The translations under genes were made by a program, and so were the position numbers. The notes beneath the pieces were generated by a model. It did not search any database, had not been told where the DNA came from, and was given only the letters and a program-made list of their open reading frames with translations. From Stieleria neptunia (lineage in GTDB: Bacteria > Planctomycetota > Planctomycetia > Pirellulales > Pirellulaceae), in NCBI RefSeq assembly GCF_007754155.1, contig NZ_CP037423.1, positions 5,486,865 through 5,550,864 of the forward strand: a stretch of DNA of 64,000 nt, in the 5' to 3' direction. Of the stretch, positions 42,998-53,049 are shown piece by piece. The first letter of the stretch is position 1. The number at the start of each line of letters is the position of its first letter.

Positions 42998-44734
42998 GTG
43001 AAGGCATCCTCTTCTCGTCGGCGCGTCCCGGCGCGACGACTGGTGTCGCGACTGCTGGGAATGGAAACCGAGTATGCGACGCTGATTTTGAACCAGCCCC
43101 AGCGGATCACGGCGGATCTGCCGAGTTCCACAGAGATCTACACCCAGATCTGCGCGGCGATCGGTCGCAATCAGCCCACCGTCCCCGGTGTCTTTGATCG
43201 AGACCAGATGTTTCTGGCCAGCGGTGGTGCGGTGACGTTTGAAACGCATCCTTCACTGCACGCACTGCCAGGTGGCTTGATCGAAATCGCGACACCGGAA
43301 GTGACCAGCCCGGATGAATTGCTCGCTTGCCAATGCTCCATTGATGAACTGGTTGCCGGCGCAGCGGAAGAGGCGGCCGGGCAATGGGACGTGCGGATTT
43401 TGAAGAACAGCACCGACGCGTTGGGTCACGTTTACGGTTGCCAAGAGAACTATGAAGCGGTCGTGGCCAGCGGCGTTTGGCTTTGCGTTTACCGCTTCTG
43501 CATCGCGTTGTTGTGGATGCTTCAACTGATCAGCGTGGTGATCTCGTTGCCGGTGCTTGCGTGCGCGTTTGCGTTTATCTTCCTGATTCGGTTTCGACGG
43601 AAACCAACGCTCGATGCAGACGAACCGTCGGCCGCCCCGGATGCATCGGGAAACGCTCCATCGGCCGCCATCCTGTTTGAAACATTGCCGACTTGGGCCA
43701 AGGCGATGTTCATGGGGTTACTCCGCGGCATCCATCTGCCGACCGTGATCGTGTTGCGGTTTGTCGTCCGCCACGTTGCGTTTCGAAGGCAGCGAAAGTA
43801 CTTGACCGCACTGCTGGTTTCCCGCGTCGCACTCTGCGGCGCCGGAGATTTGGATGAAGACGGATGTTATCGGCTGAGTCCCAAAGCGATGGCAATCGAT
43901 GTGGTTGCAGACATGGGCGGTTATCGCGGTGAACGACCGATTTATGTTTACGGCCATTGGCTGGCACAATTTTGCGAGCGATCGTTTCTGTCATTGGGAT
44001 CGACCAAGGCGATGTTCGCCCGGCGGCAACGATTTCAGATCGGATTATCCGATTCCAATCTTTCCGAGTTGGCCGAGTACGTGAAATTCGGTTCGGTCTC
44101 GTTGGTGTTGGACATGATTGAATCCGGAGCGACGAACGAGTTTGTCACGATTTCGCGTCCGATCACTGCCTTGCACGACATCGCCTCGGACTGGAATCTG
44201 GTGCGTCGTGTGATGACCAGTCGCGGTCGGTTGAGCGCCCTGGAAATTCAACGCCGATATCTCAAAGCCGCAAAACGGTTTGTCGACGAGACCCCGATTC
44301 GCGATCGGGGCGAAGCCGCGTTGGTCATCGAGCGTTGGTCGGATCTGGTCAACGTCGTTTCCGCATTTCGGCGTGACTCGCGGAACGTGACGCCGGCGCT
44401 GGGCCGAGTGGATTGGTTGAGCAAACGATGGATGATTGATCAACTAGGGCAAGGGGCTCAGTGGCTGGAGAGAAAGAAGACCGACTTGCGGTACCACGAG
44501 TTGTCGCCGGACGGCTATTTCCAAAAGCTCGCCGCGACCAATCCATCGCTGGCGTTGATCGCGTTGGAACGCATCGAGCGACGACGCCGCTCGCCGCCGG
44601 CAGATTCACCGGCGGCCAAACGCGGCTGGTTGATTCGCGAGTTTGCCGACAGCGGCGACACCGTCACCGCCGAATGGAGCTACGCGATGCTGCGGGCGGG
44701 CGGCGAAACGAAGCGAATCGATTTCAACGCCTGA
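42998..44734 (+). CDS. Pup ligase/depupylase (PafA/Dop) family protein with membrane insertion
   Basis: A 578-residue member of the carboxylate-amine ligase-like PafA/Dop family. Landmarks in family order: GMETEY (about 21-26; Mg/ATP-binding Glu), FLASGGAVTFE (72-82), IEIATPE (95-101), LKNSTDALGHVYGCQENY (135-152), SRVALCGAG (275-283), RFQIGLSDSNLSELAEYVKF (345-364), LVLDMIESG and ALEIQRRYLKAA. The catalytic Asp in the LYLD segment of actinobacterial PafA aligns with Glu82. Residues about 156-267 interrupt the fold between ENY and SRVALCGAG; they include a very hydrophobic stretch (161-199), a polar loop and an amphipathic segment (236-262), suggesting membrane anchoring. No Pup, Mpa/ARC or 20S proteasome gene is nearby. 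GTG start with GGGAG six bases upstream; TTG at 42995 is the alternative. Confidence 0.8.
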   Translation: MKASSSRRRVPARRLVSRLLGMETEYATLILNQPQRITADLPSSTEIYTQICAAIGRNQPTVPGVFDRDQMFLASGGAVTFETHPSLHALPGGLIEIATPEVTSPDELLACQCSIDELVAGAAEEAAGQWDVRILKNSTDALGHVYGCQENYEAVVASGVWLCVYRFCIALLWMLQLISVVISLPVLACAFAFIFLIRFRRKPTLDADEPSAAPDASGNAPSAAILFETLPTWAKAMFMGLLRGIHLPTVIVLRFVVRHVAFRRQRKYLTALLVSRVALCGAGDLDEDGCYRLSPKAMAIDVVADMGGYRGERPIYVYGHWLAQFCERSFLSLGSTKAMFARRQRFQIGLSDSNLSELAEYVKFGSVSLVLDMIESGATNEFVTISRPITALHDIASDWNLVRRVMTSRGRLSALEIQRRYLKAAKRFVDETPIRDRGEAALVIERWSDLVNVVSAFRRDSRNVTPALGRVDWLSKRWMIDQLGQGAQWLERKKTDLRYHELSPDGYFQKLAATNPSLALIALERIERRRRSPPADSPAAKRGWLIREFADSGDTVTAEWSYAMLRAGGETKRIDFNA

Positions 44735-44751
44735 CGCCTTCTCGGCGGGGA

Positions 44752-46125
44752 TCAGCCGACGGTCGAGAAATCTCGCGACTTGCGGCCGAGAAGCTTGTTG
44801 GCTTCATCATCGCCGACGAACACTTCTTGCTTGGGATCCCAAGTCAGCTCGCGACCGGTCATCAAGGCGATGTTGCACAGGTGACAGGAGGTCATCGTGC
44901 GGTGATGGGACCAGACGTCCGAGATCGGTTTGCCGCGATCGCCGATGCACTCAAAGAAGTTACCCATGTGGCTGCCGGGCGTCTTGCCGTTGCACAGTTC
45001 GACGATGTAGTCATTCAGCTCGGCTTTGTCGCTGTCGGTCAAGTTGTCGACGGGCGAACCTTGCAGTTTTCCACGGTTGACGAAGATCCGTCCCTTGTCG
45101 CCTTCGAACAGGATCCCATTGGGAAAATCAACGTTTTCACCGTCACGTTTGTAGTGGTCGTTTACGCTGATCAGCGAGCCGTTGTCGTACTTCAAATCGA
45201 TGCTGAATTTGGTCGCGGTGTTGTACGCGTTGGGCAACGCGATGTCGCCATCCAGGAAAGCGGCCCAATCCAAATCGCTGGGAACCGATTCGGGGAATTG
45301 GCCGGTCCCTTTGATTCGCGTCGGTCCGTCTTCTCCCGGCGCCAGAGCCCACTGCGCGATGTCGATGTGGTGGGCGCCCCAGTCGGTCATCTTGCCGCCG
45401 GAGTACTCGAAGTACCACCGGAACATCCGTCGTCGCTCTTCGCAGTACTCCGCGTCCGGTGCCGGCCCGACCCACAGGTTCCAGTCCAAATCGTCGGGGG
45501 CGTCGGTGGATTCGAACGGGCCGTCCCCCGGAGCACCGCCGATGGCGACATAGGCGTTGACGTTGTCGCCGAGTCGTCCGGTGTGCACCATGGCGATCGC
45601 CATCAAGAACAGGTTCTTGTTGCTGCGTTGTTGTGTCCCGACCTGAAACACGCGACCGGTTTCTTCAACGACCGCGCGAATCTGTTTGCCTTCGTCGATC
45701 GTCAACGTGAGCGGTTTTTCACAGTACACGTCTGCGCCGCTGCGGAGTGCCGCAATCGCGATCGGGACGTGCCAATGGTCGGGCGTCCCGATGGTCACGA
45801 CTTGGGGCTTTTCCTTTTCCAGCATCTCGCGATAGTCGCGGTACTTGGCCAGTTTGCCGCCGAACGCTTGATTGAATTCTTCGGTGTGGCGATCATCGAC
45901 GTCACAGACCGCGATCATCTCGGCGAACTTCGCCGCCTGGCGGGCAATCTGACCGCCTCGATTGTAGCGTCCCCGCGAACCGCCGACGCCGATCGATGCC
46001 AGACGCAACTTGGAGGAACTGTCTTGGGCGACCACCGGTGCTTCGAAGGGCAGCCCGGCAACCGTTGCGGCGGCGGCCGAACCAGCGGCGGCGGTTTGGA
46101 TGAATTGACGACGGTTCGTTGACAT
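44752..46125 (-). CDS. Tat-exported Gfo/Idh/MocA family oxidoreductase
   Basis: A 457-residue protein beginning MSTNRRQFIQTAAAGSAAAA, a twin-arginine signal. The NAD(P)-binding Rossmann domain follows (LRLASIGVGGSRGRYNRGG, VCDVDDRHTEEF, TPDHWHVPIAIAALRSGADV, and the YCEKPLTLTIDEG motif with the conserved Glu-Lys-Pro). The C-terminal alpha/beta domain has GGKMTDWGAHHIDIAQWA, with the catalytic-type Asp/His. Members of this group in planctomycetes act on sugars or inositols, or occur as very large paralog families; substrate unknown. Start 46125 chosen by the Tat motif. It converges with the PafA/Dop-like gene (17-bp gap). Confidence 0.9.
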   Translation of the reverse strand: MSTNRRQFIQTAAAGSAAAATVAGLPFEAPVVAQDSSSKLRLASIGVGGSRGRYNRGGQIARQAAKFAEMIAVCDVDDRHTEEFNQAFGGKLAKYRDYREMLEKEKPQVVTIGTPDHWHVPIAIAALRSGADVYCEKPLTLTIDEGKQIRAVVEETGRVFQVGTQQRSNKNLFLMAIAMVHTGRLGDNVNAYVAIGGAPGDGPFESTDAPDDLDWNLWVGPAPDAEYCEERRRMFRWYFEYSGGKMTDWGAHHIDIAQWALAPGEDGPTRIKGTGQFPESVPSDLDWAAFLDGDIALPNAYNTATKFSIDLKYDNGSLISVNDHYKRDGENVDFPNGILFEGDKGRIFVNRGKLQGSPVDNLTDSDKAELNDYIVELCNGKTPGSHMGNFFECIGDRGKPISDVWSHHRTMTSCHLCNIALMTGRELTWDPKQEVFVGDDEANKLLGRKSRDFSTVG

Positions 46126-46557
46126 GTCAGAAATCCGTTGGGAACAAGGAGGGGGGGTGGAAGGGAAATGGATCGGAAGCCCAATAGAATAGTCGATCCC
46201 CAACGCGCCGGGGGCGGCGGAGGCTGGCAGGATGTTCCTCAATCCGCGCGAGGATGTTAGCCCAATGCCACTTACTTTGACGCCAAGCGGGGTGTTTTTT
46301 TGTTAGCGGCAGGGCGCGAGCCCTCCGGTTTTCCGGGTGTTTTTGAAGCGCGACCGGAGGGCTCGCGGGCTGTCGGTTTTGTGAGCCGCGACGCGTAAGC
46401 GGCCGGGCACTCCAACGTTGCCCGAGGCCTTACGGCCAACGGCTCACCATTAACGCAGCAGACCCCGACTAAATCGACAGCCCGCTCGCGCCCTGCCGCT
46501 AAAAAATTGCGTCACAGCGTTGCGTCTGGCCCCTTGCTGACGCATGCGGGCTTCGAC
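46126..46557. other. Intergenic region with composite repeat element
   Basis: Between the Gfo/Idh/MocA gene and the MFS gene (both minus strand). Holds the composite repeat described separately at 46303-46503; the rest shows no gene. Confidence 0.75.
46303..46503. repeat. Composite inverted-repeat element (about 200 bp)
   Basis: Left unit TTAGCGGCAGGGCGCGAGC paired with a nearby inverted GCTCGCGGGCTGTCGG, then the 67-bp hairpin GTGAGCCGCGACGCGTAAGC...GGCTCAC (46381-46447), then a terminal CTCGCGCCCTGCCGCTAAA. A similar arrangement is found at 53050-53243. Confidence 0.8.
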
Positions 46558-47868
46558 TCAACGGGCCGTCACCGGCTGGGGTGGGCGGATGAACCAGGCC
46601 GCGATCGCCAGCGGCATCATGGCCGCCGCGAAGCAGAGAATCGCTTGGTCATAGCTGCCCGTGGCATCGTTGACCCAACCCATGATCAACGGACCGCAAC
46701 CACTGCCGGCGACGGTGCCACACCAAACCGCTCCACGAATGCTGCCCAAGTGTTGGCGACCATAATAACGCACCCAGGCAACACCACTGACCGAGATCAG
46801 CATCCCTTGACCGCCGCCGAACAGACCCGCAAATACCTGGGCGCCACGCACCGAAGGATCCAGATACAGCCAGATCAACGAACCGGCGACCATTGCGGTG
46901 CCCAGCCCGAGCAATCGGTTCAGTTTCAAAAAATCCGCCAGCACGCCTCCGCCCAGTTGCATCGCCAGCATCGTCATGCCGAGGATTTTGAACAATCCGC
47001 TGGCGGTGTCCGACGGCATCTCGCGCTGCTCGCACAGTGTGAACAAATAAAACAAAACACCGGTACCGGCCATCGCCCAAATCACGTTGGACAGGCCGAG
47101 AATGTGGTACGACCCCGTCCGCGCCGCCTGAGCCAGGCTGAGCGACTCGGGGTCCTCTTCAATCTCCGCTTCGGTTTCCAGCTCGACTTCCATTGAATCA
47201 GACGTCTCGGTGGCGTGCCCGAGTGACAAGCGGCCGGCATGTCCATCGACGAACTGCCCGAGGTCTTCCGGCCGATTGCGATAGAGCAACAGGACCAGCG
47301 GTAGCAGCGTCAGGACGAGCACGGCCGCCAGCGACTGATACGTCGACCGCCATCCGATCGCTTCGATGGCACTCGCAAGCCAATCGGGAACCCACGCAAA
47401 CGCGACCGCCGAACCGATGCTGAGCACCGCCGAGACGCGTCCGATGCGGTTGCGAAACCACATCGCCGTCGTGTTGCCGGACAACAGTGTCAGCGAGCCT
47501 TGACCGAGAAAACGCAGCAAAAAGAACGCGGCCAGCAAACCATAAAACCCGCTGACGCTGGACGCGAACAGGCAAGCCAGCGCCAGGCCGACGATGACGA
47601 TCGACGCGACGCGTTTCAGTCCGTGGCGATCGGCCGCGGGGCCGACAAACGTCAACGGAACGGCCGCAAACAGTGTGCCCAACATGTACGCCAAACCGAG
47701 CCGGCTTTGCGTCAAGTCCAAACTGGCCAGCAGCGACGGGGTGAAAGCGCTGACCGCAAACGTCTGCCCCGGGCTGGTCCCCAGCTGCATCAACATCGCG
47801 ATCGGCAGCATCAAATAGCCATAAAAAAATGGCAAGCGTCGCGCGAGTCGGTCGGAAAGAGAATTCAT
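46558..47868 (-). CDS. MFS transporter
   Basis: A 436-residue major facilitator superfamily permease with about twelve hydrophobic helices and a 50-residue acidic cytoplasmic loop between helices 6 and 7 (SMEVELETEAEIEEDPE). GPAADRHGLKRV after helix 2 is the MFS motif A-like loop (G-x-x-x-D-R-x-G). The overall text (FGGGQGMLISVSGVAWVRYYGRQHLGSIRG) resembles the oxalate/formate antiporter-like group, but the substrate cannot be told. It is 30 bases or so from a repeat pair, followed on the same strand by no close gene. Confidence 0.85.
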   Translation of the reverse strand: MNSLSDRLARRLPFFYGYLMLPIAMLMQLGTSPGQTFAVSAFTPSLLASLDLTQSRLGLAYMLGTLFAAVPLTFVGPAADRHGLKRVASIVIVGLALACLFASSVSGFYGLLAAFFLLRFLGQGSLTLLSGNTTAMWFRNRIGRVSAVLSIGSAVAFAWVPDWLASAIEAIGWRSTYQSLAAVLVLTLLPLVLLLYRNRPEDLGQFVDGHAGRLSLGHATETSDSMEVELETEAEIEEDPESLSLAQAARTGSYHILGLSNVIWAMAGTGVLFYLFTLCEQREMPSDTASGLFKILGMTMLAMQLGGGVLADFLKLNRLLGLGTAMVAGSLIWLYLDPSVRGAQVFAGLFGGGQGMLISVSGVAWVRYYGRQHLGSIRGAVWCGTVAGSGCGPLIMGWVNDATGSYDQAILCFAAAMMPLAIAAWFIRPPQPVTAR

Positions 47869-47911
47869 AGAAAGGCTTCACGATGGAACATCTTGAATGC
47901 CATGATCAGCC

Positions 47912-48008
47912 GTGGGGTAAGCATCTTGCTCGCCATCCCCCGTGGGGTAAGCATCTTGCTTGCCATCCCCAGCCGCCGCGCATTCGCAATGCCGGAAGCT
48001 TACGCCAC
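47912..48008. repeat. Duplicated GTGGGGTAAGC ... GCTTACGCCAC repeat
   Basis: Two direct copies of CGTGGGGTAAGCATCTTGCT (47911-47930 and 47941-47960) followed by GGAAGCTTACGCCAC. The same family is found at 17562-17614. It lies between the GMC oxidoreductase stop and the MFS start. Confidence 0.8.
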
Positions 48009-48033
48009 TTTGCCGCGGTGGCAAAGCACTCGT

Positions 48034-50370
48034 TCAGGCCGTCCGCCGGATCACCTGTTCGGCTGCGACCGTGGCCAGGGCCTTGAGCGTCAGCTGCGGA
48101 TTGATTTCACAACCTGCCGGAAAGAGGGACGCATCGGCGACGGCCAGGTTCGCAACTTGCCGGCCACCATCCGTTTTGACAAGGAAGGATTGCGGATCGA
48201 CCACGTCTCCGATCGACGCGCCACCTTGGCCGTGTGTGGTCAACAGATTGATGAACGCCGGACCGCGTCGTCGGATCTCGCTGATGGCCCAATCCAAATC
48301 GTTCATGTCACGAATCCGCAACGGGCGTCCGCCCCGCAGCATCATCGCCTTGGTCGGCAGATGCAACGTGACTCCGTCATCGGGCGTGGCGGCGGCGAAA
48401 TAGATCCTTGCGATTCGCCGGATGCCCAGCAACAGAATTTCAAATTCGTCACAGTCCAGCGACAGGTTGATGTTCCCGCAGGCGTCGATCGAATTGCACG
48501 GTCTGACTTGAGTCGGCACGACGATGCCGGCCATCGAAAGGTGATTGAACCGGCGCATCGTGCAAGCGAATTCCTGGAACCATCCGGTCAATGCCAGCGC
48601 GACGGTGCCGGGAAAATGGAACCAGTTTTCCAGCGTCGGCTCTTCCACGATCCGGCCGTCTCGTTCGACCATCCGCCGGTCCACCAGGAAACACTGCGTG
48701 ACACCGGGTTCGGGGCGTTCGGAGTCGGACGGCCAAATCGGTTTGTCAAACATCGCATACACCGCCGTGCCGACGTTTGCGGTGAATCGTTGTCCGAGGT
48801 GTCGGTTCCGATAGCCGGCGGATTTCAAACCCTGGGCGATCAACTTGGTCGTCGGGCCGATTCCGGCGGCAACGACGTATTGGTCTGCGGTGACCGTCGC
48901 GCGGGTGCGACAGCCGTCGTGTTCAACACGCGTGACATCGACGCCCGTGACAACGGGTTGGCCGGTGTCATCGGCCTGGACACGAATCTGTGTCGCTTCG
49001 GTCCGATAAGAAACCCGCGCGGGCTCGGGGTTGTGCATCGCTTGGACGAGGAAACTATTGGCGCCACCCGGAGCGTACGGATGCAGCCCGCCGATGTGAT
49101 CGCCGAAGCTATCGACCGAGTTGTCGCTTCCACATCCCAAACATTGCGTGCGCATGGCGACCGGCAACGGCTGAACTTCTTCACCGATCGCTCGGCAGCC
49201 TTCGGCGAAGCGCATGCTGCGGTCGCTGATTTGCGATTCGGTGACCTCCGTGTTGACGCCGAGTTCCTGGTTGATGCCCTCCATCAGCTGCGCGAGCTGA
49301 TCGTAGCCGAGTCCCTCTGGTTGTCGCCCGGCCCACTTCGTTTCGTAGATCTCCCGCGAAATCGGCAGGTGAATGGCGTTGTTCACGTACGGCCCGCCGC
49401 CGAAGACCTTGGCCTGGCAGACGTTGATGGTTTGTCGTGGCGGGATTTTTTTTCGCAGGTGGGGCAGAACCAATTCCATTTTGGAATCGACATTGCCAAG
49501 CCCGCCACTGATCTGGCCGCCGGCGTCTTTGTAGAGTCGGGCGAGCACTTCATCACTTCGCGGCGGTGCCAACCGCACGTTTCCGTCAGAGTCGCGAACG
49601 CGTTGAACCAGCGCATCGGGGCTGACGAAATCCCCGCAATCCAAAATCAAGACCTTTCGGCCTTGCGCCGTCAATCGTGTGGCCGCGGTCGCGCCGCCGG
49701 CGCCGCTGCCGATGATGACGACATCGTAGTGCCGGCCCAGGTCGGCCAACGGGGGCGCAGGCAATGAGACCAGATTCGAAACGCTTTCGCATTTTTTGCT
49801 CCAGCCCAATCCGATCAGCCGGCGGCCGGGACCGCGTGAGTGAATCACCAATCGCCCCAGCATCGCCAATCCGCTGACCGCCATGTGCAACAGGTGATCT
49901 TCGTCCCACACGATCAACGGCGGTGCCCCGGGTCGGCGTGGGGTTTCACCTTGATTGAGAACCCGTCGCACTCCCTCGGGCGTGTGGTGTTTCAACCGCT
50001 TCGCGGTGTGTTTGACGCTGTAGACATCCAGCCACAGCAGCGCGACGCTGATCCCCAACTGCATCCGGTGGGGCAGGTGATCGGCGTACCGCAGCAAATC
50101 CTTGGCGACCTGACAGGCGCTGTCGCCTTGGCGTCCGCACCACAGCGCGTCGATTTGCGCGGCCATGATGGCCACAAGGGTGTCGAAACGCTTTTCGCGA
50201 ATCGTGTTCATCGGACAATCTTGCTTCGGTTTTCCTCCCCAATTGAACAGGCTCAACGGAAAGACGCCGGCTGCCAGGGCTGCCTGGCCGAAATGCCGGC
50301 GTTGGATTTCGCTCGCCAATGCGGTGGAGCCGAGTTCCGACAGATTGTCCAGCGAAGACCAATCGTCCAT
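48034..50370 (-). CDS. GMC family FAD-dependent oxidoreductase with long N-terminal extension
   Basis: A 778-residue flavoprotein. Residues about 1-210 form an extension without FAD motifs (many Trp/Leu/His, e.g. [22 protein letters not shown]) that resembles the small subunit of gluconate 2-dehydrogenase-type enzymes only weakly. The FAD-binding Rossmann motif [17 protein letters not shown] is at about 216-232; [28 protein letters not shown] and the C-terminal [24 protein letters not shown] (substrate-binding His replaced by Cys-Glu around NP) follow. It likely oxidises an alcohol, sterol or sugar; substrate unknown. Start ATG at 50370, 268 bases divergent from uvrB. Confidence 0.83.
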   Translation of the reverse strand: MDDWSSLDNLSELGSTALASEIQRRHFGQAALAAGVFPLSLFNWGGKPKQDCPMNTIREKRFDTLVAIMAAQIDALWCGRQGDSACQVAKDLLRYADHLPHRMQLGISVALLWLDVYSVKHTAKRLKHHTPEGVRRVLNQGETPRRPGAPPLIVWDEDHLLHMAVSGLAMLGRLVIHSRGPGRRLIGLGWSKKCESVSNLVSLPAPPLADLGRHYDVVIIGSGAGGATAATRLTAQGRKVLILDCGDFVSPDALVQRVRDSDGNVRLAPPRSDEVLARLYKDAGGQISGGLGNVDSKMELVLPHLRKKIPPRQTINVCQAKVFGGGPYVNNAIHLPISREIYETKWAGRQPEGLGYDQLAQLMEGINQELGVNTEVTESQISDRSMRFAEGCRAIGEEVQPLPVAMRTQCLGCGSDNSVDSFGDHIGGLHPYAPGGANSFLVQAMHNPEPARVSYRTEATQIRVQADDTGQPVVTGVDVTRVEHDGCRTRATVTADQYVVAAGIGPTTKLIAQGLKSAGYRNRHLGQRFTANVGTAVYAMFDKPIWPSDSERPEPGVTQCFLVDRRMVERDGRIVEEPTLENWFHFPGTVALALTGWFQEFACTMRRFNHLSMAGIVVPTQVRPCNSIDACGNINLSLDCDEFEILLLGIRRIARIYFAAATPDDGVTLHLPTKAMMLRGGRPLRIRDMNDLDWAISEIRRRGPAFINLLTTHGQGGASIGDVVDPQSFLVKTDGGRQVANLAVADASLFPAGCEINPQLTLKALATVAAEQVIRRTA

Positions 50371-50638
50371 ACAGACCCTTCCTTGGTCCTTGGTTTGTTT
50401 CCGAATCGATTGCTTCAGCCGGGGGAAACAACCTGTTTTCGCTCGTCATCGTCGTCGTCGATTTCATTTTCGAGCCAAATTGTCGCGGCGCCGCGTCGAT
50501 CCGGCAGAACGGCGCTGCAGTAGCGATCTTGCCGATTACAACGCCCCCCTGGTTGATGTGGCCTTGGGTCGTCTCCCCGTCTGGGTGATAATTCGACGTG
50601 AAACGACCCCTTTGGCGACAACCCCGGTGACGATCAGG

Positions 50639-52780
50639 ATGGACGAACAAACAGAACTGCAGACCGCCGCAGAGCTGCCCCGCGCCGAGTTTCACCTCAA
50701 CCAGCCTTTTCCTCCGGCCGGTGACCAGCCTGCGGCGATCGAGCAGCTGACCAAGGGGTTCAATTCCGGGGCGTCGGCCCAGGTATTACTCGGTGCGACC
50801 GGAACCGGGAAAACCTTCTCCATGGCCAACGTGATCGCCAACGTCGGCCGCCCGGCGCTGGTGCTCAGCCACAACAAGACGCTGGCCGCCCAACTGTACA
50901 GCGAGTTCAAGGAGTTCTTTCCCGAGAACGCGGTTCATTATTTCGTCAGCTACTACGATTATTATCAACCCGAAGCCTACATCCCCCAGCGCGACGTCTA
51001 TATCGAAAAAGACGCCTCGATCAACGAAGAAATCGATCGACTGCGATTGGCCACCACCAGCAGCCTGGTCAGCCGACGCGACGTCGTGATCGTCGCCTCG
51101 GTCAGCAGCATCTATGGCCTGGGGTCACCCGAGGACTACAAACAACTGGTCGTCAGTCTGACGCGGGGCGAATCGATTCGCCGCGATCATTTGCTGTTGA
51201 AACTGGTCGACGTGTTGTACGAACGCAATGACATGGCGTTTGAACGCGGCAAGTTTCGTGTGCGTGGCGACAGCATCGAACTGTGGCCCAGTTACGAAGA
51301 GTTCGCGTATCGGATCGAGATGTGGGGGGACCAGATCGAGCAGATTTCGATCATCAAACCCGTCTCCGGCGAAACCGTCAAAACGCTCTCGCAAGTTTTC
51401 GTCTACCCGGCGAAACACTTTGTGATGCCCGACGACCGCATCAAACGGGCGATCAGCGTGATCCGCGCGGAACTGAAACATCAATTGGAATTGTTTCAAA
51501 AGCAAGGCAAGTTGCTCGAAGCGCAGCGTCTGTCCGCCCGAACGCGATTTGATCTAGAGATGCTGGCCGAAGTGGGCCATTGCCCCGGCATCGAAAACTA
51601 CTCGCGTCCACTGTCGGGAAAAGAACCGGGTTCGTCGCCGGACACGTTGTACGAATTCTTTCCCGATGACTTCATCACCTTCGTCGACGAATCCCACGTC
51701 ACCGTGCCCCAGGTCCGCGCGATGTACGCCGGCGATCGCAGCAGAAAGCTGACGCTGGTCGATCACGGGTTTCGGCTACCGAGCGCGCTGGACAACCGGC
51801 CGCTGAAGTTCGAGGAGTGGGAAGAACGGACCGGTCAGATCTGTTTCGTCAGTGCGACACCAAGCGATTACGAATTGGAACGCACCGGGGGCGAGGTGGT
51901 CGAACAAATCATTCGCCCGACGGGACTGTTGGATCCGGAGGTCGAAGTCGTTTCGGCGCGCGGGCAAGTCAATCACTTGATCAACGAAATTCGCATCCGT
52001 GCCGAACGAGACGAGCGGGTGCTGGTCACTGCGTTGACGAAACGGTTGGCCGAGGACTTGGCGAACTTTTTCCAAGAACAAAACGTTCGCTGTCGTTGGC
52101 TGCACAGCGAACTCAATGCATTCGAGCGTGTGGATCTGTTGCAAGAGTTACGGGCCGGGCATTTTGATTGTCTCGTCGGCGTCAACCTGCTTCGCGAAGG
52201 CTTGGACCTGCCGGAAGTCTCCTTGGTCGCGATTCTGGACGCCGACAAAGAAGGTTTTTTGCGCAGCGAAACGAGCTTGATTCAAACCATCGGCCGGGCG
52301 GCTCGCAACGCCAACAGCAAAGTGATCTTGTATGCCGACAAGGTGACCGAGTCGATGCGATTGGCGATCGGTGAAACCGAACGGCGCCGCGCGATTCAAC
52401 AGGCGTACAACGAAGAACACGGGATCACGCCCGAAACGGTGCGGAAGAAGATCAAAGCGGGAATCGAGACCGACGCGGCCAAGCGACGAAAAACGATCGC
52501 CAAGGCGCAAGAGGAATCCGAAACGACCTACATCACGCTCGAATTCGTCGAAGCGCTCGAGCGAGAAATGTTATCGGCGGCGGAGGACTTGGAGTTTGAG
52601 CGCGCCGCACAGCTGCGGGACCGAGTCTTGCAGCTGAAAGAAAACATCGGCAAACCGTTGGCGGAAGTCGAAGAGGACAAGCCGTCCAGTGCGACGGGTC
52701 GACAAAGTCAACGCGGACGACGCAAGGGGACCAAGGGGACCGGCGGCCGCAGCAAGATCCCTCGCCCCAAACGCGGTTGA
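50639..52780 (+). CDS. uvrB: Excinuclease ABC subunit B
   Basis: The DNA damage verification helicase of nucleotide excision repair. 713 residues from the ATG at 50639. Walker A GATGTGKT (52-59), the beta-hairpin region [35 protein letters not shown] (DEAD-type motif II), VSATPSDYE, motif [21 protein letters not shown] and QTIGRAARN, and a C-terminal UVR motif [15 protein letters not shown]. The C-terminus has a Ser/Arg/Gly-rich basic tail. Frame is open upstream to 50165, but that part is antisense to the GMC gene and unlike UvrB. Confidence 0.96.
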   Translation: MDEQTELQTAAELPRAEFHLNQPFPPAGDQPAAIEQLTKGFNSGASAQVLLGATGTGKTFSMANVIANVGRPALVLSHNKTLAAQLYSEFKEFFPENAVHYFVSYYDYYQPEAYIPQRDVYIEKDASINEEIDRLRLATTSSLVSRRDVVIVASVSSIYGLGSPEDYKQLVVSLTRGESIRRDHLLLKLVDVLYERNDMAFERGKFRVRGDSIELWPSYEEFAYRIEMWGDQIEQISIIKPVSGETVKTLSQVFVYPAKHFVMPDDRIKRAISVIRAELKHQLELFQKQGKLLEAQRLSARTRFDLEMLAEVGHCPGIENYSRPLSGKEPGSSPDTLYEFFPDDFITFVDESHVTVPQVRAMYAGDRSRKLTLVDHGFRLPSALDNRPLKFEEWEERTGQICFVSATPSDYELERTGGEVVEQIIRPTGLLDPEVEVVSARGQVNHLINEIRIRAERDERVLVTALTKRLAEDLANFFQEQNVRCRWLHSELNAFERVDLLQELRAGHFDCLVGVNLLREGLDLPEVSLVAILDADKEGFLRSETSLIQTIGRAARNANSKVILYADKVTESMRLAIGETERRRAIQQAYNEEHGITPETVRKKIKAGIETDAAKRRKTIAKAQEESETTYITLEFVEALEREMLSAAEDLEFERAAQLRDRVLQLKENIGKPLAEVEEDKPSSATGRQSQRGRRKGTKGTGGRSKIPRPKRG

Positions 52781-52797
52781 GGGGCTGGCCCGACTTA

Positions 52798-52818
52798 TTC
52801 CCTGGCAGAGCCAGGGAA
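52798..52818. repeat. TTCCCTGGCAGAGCCAGGGAA hairpin, copy 1
   Basis: Perfect 9-bp arms around AGA. An identical copy is at 53023-53043; the GTTCCCAGGCTCCGCC text near 4631 is a relative. Confidence 0.85.
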
Positions 52819-52955
52819 CAAGACGAAGTCACCCTCCTGGCAGGAGGGTCGAGCGAAGCGAGGGGAGGTCGACCGGTGAATCACGGCGTTCACTTCACTC
52901 TAGATGGGCGACCCAAGCAACAACCCTCCCCGCTCCGAGCGTAAACTCCTCCGCG

Positions 52956-52977
52956 ACCCTCCCTTCAAAGGGAGGGT
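52956..52977. repeat. ACCCTCCCTT / AAGGGAGGGT hairpin
   Basis: Ten-base arms separated by two bases, followed by TT. Could act as a weak terminator for uvrB or be a dispersed repeat unit. Confidence 0.6.
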
Positions 52978-53022
52978 TTCGTCACTTCTTCACTCGCGAG
53001 GCGGAGCCTCTGCGACCTCGTG

Positions 53023-53043
53023 TTCCCTGGCAGAGCCAGGGAA
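53023..53043. repeat. TTCCCTGGCAGAGCCAGGGAA hairpin, copy 2
   Basis: Identical to copy 1 at 52798-52818, in direct orientation 225 bases away. Confidence 0.85.
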
Positions 53044-53049
53044 CAAGGC

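Noticed and set aside
44461..46122. 553-codon plus-strand frame opposite the Gfo/Idh/MocA gene
   Set aside because: Runs through the end of the PafA/Dop-like gene in another frame and antisense to a clear oxidoreductase.
47500..49767. 755-codon plus-strand frame opposite the MFS and GMC genes
   Set aside because: Spans two clear minus-strand genes and the repeat between them; shadow frame.
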